NCBI GenBank assembly: GCA_015499995.1
Contig: JADNRV010000082.1
Coordinates: 124,001 to 188,000, forward strand
DNA length: 64,000 nucleotides
Direction: 5' to 3'
Source: Flammula alnicola
Lineage: Eukaryota > Basidiomycota > Agaricomycetes > Agaricales > Strophariaceae
The notes under the pieces are model-generated. The model was not told the origin of the DNA, made no database searches, and saw only the letters and a list, made by a program, of their open reading frames with translations. How positions within the stretch are numbered: position 1 is the stretch's first letter; each line of letters starts with the position of its first letter. The translations under genes and the position numbers were made by a program. Positions 56,983-64,000 of the stretch are shown here, piece by piece.

Positions 56983-57262
56983 GTCTTTTGTCTTGGAAGG
57001 TGGAGAGGTTGCGAGGGGGTATTGCGAAGGCTTATAAGTAGCCCATGGTCCGACTGATAAGAGTTTGGTATCTGTGCGGACATGACTTATGTAAAAAAGA
57101 CGCAAGGAATGGCCGTTCTCGGATCCATCCCGGTGCCCTGGTCTTGTGAGAGTACACAATCGGAGCTCCTCGATTGATGCCCGTACCATTTTCATAACTC
57201 TAACAAGGTACAAGTGAGTCTGCGATAAATGAAATAATATGACATCGATCGAGTGGTACCTA

Positions 57263-58265
57263 CTATCCTTCTTTATTCCTAGCGTCATTCGAAAAAGTCT
57301 TTTCGAACACCTGGAAGGTCGCATTTCCAAGGATTGCAAATACAACTCGATCAAACGAGTGCTTAAATCGTGCGCCTTCTCCGACCAGTAGCTCATTCCA
57401 AACCCCCGCGACAAGTTCGACCCTATTCCTGAAAACCCCAGTCCCGAAACTTCCAAGAACAAGATTCCTCACTCCATGTCTTTCAAAGAGGTATAAAATC
57501 CTCGCCATTCGCTCCTTCATAGCCGCGTCCAAGTCGGTCTCGTCGTCACTGTTGTTCTCCCGGAGATACCGCCGAACTACACCTGCATTGACCGCCGCGC
57601 TTGTAACGATCTCAACTTCGACGGGGGTCATCCATTCTCCTTTGTCGGCGCGGAGGAAAAGAACTCCAGGAGAATAGATCATTGCGTGCCTGTAATATCC
57701 CTTCTTCGGATCCCTTCTATGAGATTGATAGAATCGTTGTGCGGTTTGGGTCATCAAGCTAGGATAAATTGTAGAAGAGCGAGCGATAGATTCTTCCTTT
57801 AGATGGTATTAACAGAGCACTAGGAAAATGCAATCGGAATAAACGTACCTGGGCTTGAGCGCCAGTGATGAATCCGCCACCAGGATTCTTAGCTGATGCA
57901 AAGTTGAGCACGCCGACCCTTTTGTCCTCAACATCCTCCAGCGAATCCAGCAGTCCTTTCAGTGTACGAGCACCAAAAAGTGTTGAGTTTTCGGAAACTG
58001 TGATATGAACTCCCGGGTGGGACTCAGGACCATCCAAGCTGGGCGCATTCGAAGCCCACTCAGAAAGATTAGAGTCTGCAGTGTAAAACGAGGTGTGTTC
58101 ATTGGTGTTCTTTATTGCCTCCTTAAGATCGTACGTGATGCCGTCGAGTTCGTATGTCCCTTGTTCCAATTTCTTGAGAGTGGAAGTGGCGATCTCCTTC
58201 AGTGATTCTTTACCGACGCGTGGTGCTGACACGTTTGCATTGCTGCTGCAGTGCGCGTTCTGCAT
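57263..58265 (-). CDS. Bacterial-type poly(ADP-ribose) glycohydrolase (TIGR02452 family)
   Basis: Two exons (58265-57849, 57796-57263) give 316 residues. The macrodomain motifs are RVGVLNFASAKNPGGGFITG followed, across the intron, by AQAQ and EESIARSSTIYP: the GGG...QEE catalytic signature of bacterial-type PARGs, in which the second Glu is catalytic. Later YSPGVLFLRADKG, TSAAVNAGVVRRY, RILYLFERHGVRNLVLGSFG and TGVFRN complete the family pattern. Such enzymes remove poly(ADP-ribose) from proteins. The intron falls exactly between the Gly loop and the catalytic EE. It lies head-to-tail upstream of the OYE gene with a 280-bp gap. No obvious targeting signal. Confidence 0.88.
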
Positions 58266-59082
58266 AACTAAGAAAGCGGATAAGTATTATGAAGCAGTAG
58301 GTGTGGTATCTACTGACCTGGAACCGGATATTCTTTTGGGACAAAATAGCTATGCAGATGATGGTACCAAGGTACAGTAGAAAATATTCGGAACGCGTAT
58401 TTCTGGTGCTTGTTTTGAGCCAAAGCTCTAAATATGTTGGCGTCTATAAGTATTCGAGTTTCCTATGGATAATAAAATTCGCACCAAAGAAGTCATCAAG
58501 ACTGGAATTGCCACACTGACGAAACCGTGAATACGGTTGCTGACGATGCACAGGTTTACACATATTCCCATTAAAAACCGCAAGAATTTGAATAGGTTGG
58601 GCAGCACTTCGCTGCCCACAATGTGACACAATTGAGATGCATATTGTGTTTCGACATTAAATGTCTGGTGTTCAATGCCACGAAAGAAAGAGAGATGAAG
58701 TTCTGTGTGGTTAAAAGCTGTTGAAAGACGGATAGTTATGGACTCGAACTTGAATATTATGTAATCATTCCCACACATCTAAATCGAGACAGCCACTGAC
58801 GCAGTATTCAGAGTCTGCCTTGACTTTCGACTCTCATCAAGCAGCTGTACTTAAGAACACGGTACCCCGAGTAAGATGGTAAGCTGTCCATCCTGTAAAA
58901 AAGTCTCCCTTCGTGATGTATTGAAGTACATCCATATTTACATAATCAATCTCTAGTAGTAATGATTTTCCAGATGCATCCTGGCGTACATGGAATAGGG
59001 GCCCGTATTTATAGACCTTGTGTGAAGTGGGTAAGACTACTTAAGATAGCTGCTTTGCCGCGGGAACCATGCATTCCCCACA
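58266..59082. other. Divergent intergenic region
   Basis: Promoters of the PARG (minus) and the F-box gene (plus). Short frames at 58428-58778 on the minus strand lack support. Confidence 0.45.
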
Positions 59083-60870
59083 ATGTTTCGCGCCGGGCTT
59101 TTGTCGACAGGGATTCAGGACCTCGCCCTCGAACTTATCCAGGAGATAATCTTCTACGTAAGCACCACCCATTCTTTGTGCTCGTTTTATAGTTTGACAG
59201 GATCTCTCCCATTTCACATAATGTTGTCGCACCTGCATTCACATCCACAAGTCCAGCATCGTAAACTGGTCTGAGACTTTATCGAAGACCGAACTTGCTG
59301 CCCTTTGCCTCGTGTGTCGACAGTTCAAATCAGCCGCCGAGCCTTTCCTCTTCTCCGAGGTCAAATATGACTTCCTTCGCCATGCACCGGCAAGCGTGAT
59401 GGATTATCTCCAAACGTTGGCGGAAAGAACGAATCCTGCTGTTCAGTACGCAAAGACACTTCGGATTCGGAAACTCATTCCCAACCTCAGAGGAGAACCG
59501 TGTGAAGGAGTGCTTGCGAGAGAGAAGTTAGGACACTTGATCATGCAAGCAACAAGATCCTTGCAGAACGTCCGGTCCGTCTAGTAAGTCTGGTACCCCA
59601 TTAAAATTCCCTGGCACGTTCTGATATGTCTCCCTGGATAGCTGGAATCTTTACACCTTCGACGCCATGTATTCAGTCATCGACGGCCTCGTTGAGCTCC
59701 CACATATCGAGGAGCTCCATCTAGAGTTCTCCAACCTCCCCGTGCAGTGGCAGGTCTCCGACACCATGCCTATCCGGCGGTTTGGAAATTTGCGGTGCAT
59801 CAACATCAGCGGATCGCACCTGTCCAGCATACTTGCCATGGACCTCATTATCCAAATACGCACGATGGTCAAAGACGGCGGCGTTCTGACCCACTTTGGG
59901 TTCACACTTCCATCTGGCATTGTCGGAATACCCAACAAATGTCTCCTGCATGAAATTGTCCAAGAAGTTCCTAGAACATCGCCCTTGAAGCTCTGCCATC
60001 TGCGCGTCGAGGGTTACAGCCTTAAAATAGACTCGGTCACATTGCCACACCTCAGAGTTTTGTCTTCTCTTGACGTTTCACGTATGCCGAATGAAGAGAC
60101 GGGGATTCAGAGACAGCTCTGGACTGGTCTGCGTGCCGCCTCTATCCAACTCAGAGACATTGTAATTGGAGGAATAAATGAGCAACTCCTACAATATTTG
60201 AAGTCATATCCCGGCCTAGAGCAATTCGCTGCTCATGGGGAGTGGCGCGGGATGCAAAAAGGATCCGACCAAGCCGACCCACCTAATTTGGAGGCCCTCT
60301 CGCGCGAGCTGTACAGCGCTGTCATTCCTGTGCACATGGACTCGCTGGTGTCTTTCAAGGCGTTAACTAGATGGCTGACGGAATCCCCAAGTTGTATTTC
60401 TTATGACAACATAGCCTCAATCCTTGTTTGCAAGAAGTTAGCGACCCTTGCATTTACCGTGAAGGTCGCTGATATAAACAACAATCAGGATATGATAGTA
60501 AGCACAATCATATGTTCTCTGAAATATATAATAATATCTCTTCTCTGACCCTGTTTTATATTCTCAGAGAGACGTTCTCAAAATGGCGTTGGACCTCCCT
60601 CACATCAAAACCATCGAGGTCTCGTATGCGTGGGGCGGGCGATGTCGTTGGGGTTGCTGCAGTAGCGGGCGACTGAAGCAGCGCATGGAAGATATCATCT
60701 ATTCAATCGATGTCCATAACGATATCAGGCGGAACCTGACTTGTTGCGAGATCATGTTTGAAGGGAATCGTTATATCCCAGGCATCACAGAGGATGGGCT
60801 TCTGAGGTTTCTTAATTTCAAGAAGTTACATCCTCTCTTCATTCAAAGCAGCACCAACCTTCGACTCTAA
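59083..60870 (+). CDS. F-box protein
   Basis: Four exons (59083-59157, 59276-59583, 59642-60497, 60568-60870) join in phase to 513 residues. The F-box spans exon 1 and the start of exon 2: GIQDLALELIQEIIFY, then TLSKTELAALCLVCRQFKSA and AEPFLFSEVKYDF. The rest is an irregular LRR-like series (LVELPHIEELHLEFSNLPVQ, FGNLRCINISGSHLSSILA, LKLCHLRVEGYSLKI, LPHLRVLSSLDVSR) ending near LPHIKTIEVSYAWGG and a Cys-rich segment (GRCRWGCCSSGRLKQR). The predicted job is a substrate adaptor of an SCF ubiquitin ligase, as for the gene at 33.7 kb, but the two share little sequence beyond the F-box. The first ATG is used because it starts directly before the F-box. Confidence 0.82.
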
Positions 60871-61697
60871 TCCTCGTCTATGCAGGGCCGCAATTTGTGG
60901 TAGGAGTCCCATATCTATCACCAAGTAATTGCGCTCATTTTTTGTCTCGCAAGTAAAGTTTCCGTGAACGGAGGAAGAATGGATTCGAGTCATGCATCAG
61001 CCAAGGTGAACAAATAGCGATGGGCCCGCGAAAAGTTACTAGATGTCTTGTTATGATTACCATTTTTACACATGTACAATCAAGGACTTGAATCACATAG
61101 TTTTCTGATGATCCGCCATCTCAAACACCAAACCGGTTCGAAGGCGCTGGTCGTCTTCCAGTTGCGCGCTTACTGACTTTTCTGGCAAGGAACTTTGAGG
61201 GCCGCTGGCAATAGTTAATAAAAACTCTTATCTGACGTCGTTGACAGATAAGGGCTGTTTGAACTGGATGTAACTCCGCAACTACGCCAGGCTTCAGTAA
61301 GGGGGGTAAAACTAATTGCGCGAGCGCCAATGCCGGAAGATCGTGGGTATTCGGGGAAACCTCGGCTTAATTTCAAGCAAAATTGGTGTATCTATTAGTT
61401 GGTTTGAACGACGTCCACCATCACATGGACTAAGCTATACTTCTATTCCTTCCATAAACCAATCATATGATGCTCTCAGACACGCATATGACGGCCAACA
61501 TCAGTCATCTCCAACGGTCAATCACCAGGAAAGTGGCCGAATCTAGTTGAACTCTGGGCGTTGGACAATCGTGGGGTTTGTAACATGGATGTCTTTCGGA
61601 TTTGCTTATAAGTCTTACATTTTTGCCGGATCCATGGAGGCCTTCTTCGACTTCCCCTCTGCCTCCTCTGCCTCGTTCTCATTCTCATCACGACGTG
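60871..61697. other. Intergenic, no supported gene
   Basis: 3' flank of the F-box gene and promoter of the DUF1479 gene. No repeats or coding sequence identified. Confidence 0.5.
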
Positions 61698-63579
61698 ATG
61701 TTTGCCATACCTTTGCTTTCTGGCCGACTTTTGGGTGGGCGAAGGACGGTAGCATTCTTGCAGAATTCGACGAGAATGATGATGACTACCGCTGGGACCT
61801 CAACCCGAACCGCGAAAGAGGAGGGTTCGATTGCAGACATCTTTACATCACTCACCAACGAAGAGCACAATGTTTTACCCGACCGCTTCACCAATCTGAA
61901 GAAGGAGTTGTGGAACGATGGTATGGTCGAAAGCTGGAGAGAAGTTCTCACAGCTTTGGAACCGGCTGTAGAGGAGGTAGCATCCAAGGGATCTGATGTG
62001 ACTTACTTGTATTTGCTTTCTAAACAAAATCACTCATTTTCATTCAAGCTCGTCCCCCGCGTTAGTTACGAGGACTTGAAAGCGGGCTTATCACAGGAAC
62101 AGTTACACAGAATTAAAACAACAGGCACCGTGATTGTGACAGGTGGTGTACCAAAGGAGGTGCGTTCTTAACATGTCGTGTAGAATTTATTCTAAACTTC
62201 CTGGACGAGTAGGAAGCTCTGGAATGGAAACAATCCATCAGGGATTATGCTGCAGCCAATGCCGACCGTGTCAAAGGTGTGTCTCTCGAATACATTTCTG
62301 CCGAAACATTGCTGAATTACTGAGAACGCGTTTCCAGGGTTCCCACCTGACAACGTCCAGGTATTCGAAATTTACAACTCGAAAGCTCAAATATTAGCCC
62401 GCACATACCCGGGCCTCATCAACACCCAGAAGTTCTTACTTTCTCTCTGGCACGCATCTGATGCAAACAGCGAAGTCAGTCTCCAGACGCCGGTCTCCTA
62501 CTTTGACCGTTTGCGTATTCGTCAACCAGGAGACGCCAAATTCACCCTGGGTCCCCATGTGGATGGAGGCTCAGTTGAGCGCTGGGAAGACAAAGGGTTG
62601 CAGAAAGTGTTTGGGAATATACTGAAGGGAGGAAGTCAGTGGAAGAAGCACGACCCGTTCGACGTGACCCCTCGTATTGGTGCGAAACAGGACTTGTATC
62701 ACGCCTCGTTAGTATTCGCTCTTTTATCTATTCCAAGACTGACCATGTCTGTATAACTAGCAACGCATGCTCTATCTTCCGTGCATGGCAAGGATGGACG
62801 TCCATGTCCAGCACAGGCCCAAATGAGGGCACGCTGCGTGTGCTACCCATGCTATCTCTTGCGTCAGCCTACATCCTCCTGCGCCCTTTCTTCCGTCCTG
62901 TCAACCCACTTTCGGACTCGTTGAAATTCGTGGACTGGATTCCAGATCTTGATTCGCCCACGTTCCCTGGAAGCAGCATTGGGAAGACGCAAGAGTTGAA
63001 CGAGAAGACTCATCCGCATTTGAAGCTTGCGCAGACAATGGTTTCGATTCCGAGGGTGGAACCAGGAGATCAAGTTTATTGTGAGTCCGCTCGAACTTTT
63101 CTCAGCGTGGCGTGTCTGACTGTAGGTTGTGATTTTACAGGGCATTGTGACGTCGTTCATGCTGTTGAATCTCAGCATCGAGGACTGGGAGACTCTTCGG
63201 TACTTTACATCCCTGCAGTACCTCTGACTATCCACAAGTAAGGGAATTTTCTAGTACCCATAATGCTCGACGGTGAATGACCCACCATCTCGTAGTGCAA
63301 GCTACATGCGTGACCAGCGAATCAATTTCCTGGCCGGCTTACCAGCTCCGTACGTCCATCATCCCATTCAAATTTCAAGAATTCTGACAAGGATCGATGG
63401 CCAATTTCAGTGATTTCCCTGGAGGCGAGGGTGAATCAAAATTCGTAGGACGGGGTTCTGTGCAAGAGATTCAGACCGAAGAAGGAAGAAGGATGTTCAG
63501 CCTGGAGGCTTTCGCTCCGAACCCAGAGAATGGGCTGAGTTCCGATTTTACTCAGAGGGTAAACAATGTACTCGTGTAA
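61698..63579 (+). CDS. DUF1479 family protein (2-oxoglutarate/Fe(II) dioxygenase-like, YbiU-type)
   Basis: Eight exons (61698-61997, 62049-62159, 62213-62276, 62338-62707, 62761-63080, 63141-63237, 63296-63349, 63411-63579) join in phase to 494 residues. The N-terminus (MFAIPLLSGRLLGGRRTVAF) resembles a mitochondrial presequence. Family landmarks are LPDRFTNLKKELW, VPRVSYEDLKAGLS, TVIVTGGVPKEEALEWKQSI, LLSLWHASD, VSYFDRLRIRQPGDAKFTLG with PHVDGG (likely metal-binding HxD), ACSIFRAWQGWTS, TLRVLPMLSLASAYILLRPF and GDQVYWHCDVVHAVES (distal His). The HxD...H arrangement suits a Fe(II) dioxygenase, though the reaction of the family is not known to me. Gene lies alone between an F-box gene and the window edge. 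Confidence 0.88.
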
Positions 63580-64000
63580 ATATTGATCAAGAAGATAGAT
63601 GTACCCCTTTGTTTGTTCGCTGCCAAGGTTCTCGAAAATGGGATATGTGATTATCATTTGTTTTATCGCTATTTCGTTAGTGCTATTGGCCCTCTCCTTG
63701 CATGAATTTCTTTGCCATCTTGACTGTTTGAAAGGGTGGTCCCTGCGAATGAGCGAGGCATGCGTGAGGATCCTGTTTCCTTCTGATACGTACATGGGCG
63801 CTTATGTAGCTTCTGTGCCGCCCACGATGCGCTCAACTTATGGTTCGTTGTTCACATTACCGCGATTCTTGGCCAACGAGTTGGACGCCCACGAGAATCA
63901 TTTGGGGAACTCGCGACTGGAGGGTTGTCTTCTCGCGTTTCTTTTGTCCGTGGCCATGCGCGTGCAATACGCATCAGAACTGGTCCCCTCTAAACTTACA
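63580..64000 (+). other. Right edge with a possible partial open frame
   Basis: From ATG 63638 a plus-strand frame stays open to the end of the window (121 codons), starting with a hydrophobic stretch (MGYVIIICFIAISLVLLALS). It could be the first exon of a gene that continues outside, or chance. Confidence 0.25.

Overview
The window looks like nuclear DNA from a mushroom-forming basidiomycete (Agaricomycetes). Genes are split by many short introns of about 45-75 nt, with GT..AG ends and occasionally GC..AG. Housekeeping proteins of clear fungal type (transportin, KRI1, succinate/fumarate carrier, ERGIC-53-like lectin) sit beside families typically expanded in mushrooms: BTB/POZ proteins, F-box proteins, a C2 plus P-loop NTPase NLR-like gene, and a tandem family of membrane proteins that I believe is DUF7330. 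No bacterial operon, CRISPR array, rRNA or convincing tRNA was seen. No similarity search was possible; names rest on motifs and remembered family features.

Layout. 0-13.5 kb is mostly housekeeping: an uncharacterised minus-strand protein, a mitochondrial SFC1-type carrier (several apparent 1-nt deletions), an FSH1-type serine hydrolase (two apparent 1-nt deletions), an intact nine-exon transportin/Kap104, and a minus-strand L-type lectin. 14.5-22 kb holds a C2/P-loop NLR-like gene without C-terminal repeats, a BTB gene broken by a ~0.6 kb insertion with a Helitron-like right end, and an NTF2-like protein. 23-28.3 kb holds a disordered nuclear protein and three tandem BTB copies (one with a frameshift, one pseudogene, one intact). 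28.9-35.2 kb holds two unrecognised multi-exon genes, a 2 x 50-bp tandem repeat and an intronless F-box gene. 35.4-41.9 kb is a head-to-tail array of three DUF7330-like membrane proteins. 42.3-45 kb is KRI1. 45-52.1 kb has a possible fourth membrane relative, three further BTB genes and a small coiled-coil protein. 52.6-55.4 kb is gene-free and repeat-rich: a degraded terminal-inverted-repeat element, a hAT-type MITE inserted into it with a perfect 8-bp target duplication, and a second hAT-type MITE. 55.7-63.6 kb holds an old-yellow-enzyme family reductase, a bacterial-type PARG (TIGR02452-like), an F-box protein and a DUF1479 protein.

Themes. BTB and F-box proteins are substrate adaptors for Cullin-3 and Cullin-1 ubiquitin ligases; eight such loci or fragments lie in about 42 kb, beside an NLR-like gene and repeats, which is how a fast-evolving accessory region looks. 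Several otherwise well-conserved genes carry single-base deletions in short homopolymers while neighbours are intact. Whether this is assembly error or recent gene decay cannot be decided from sequence alone and should be settled first.
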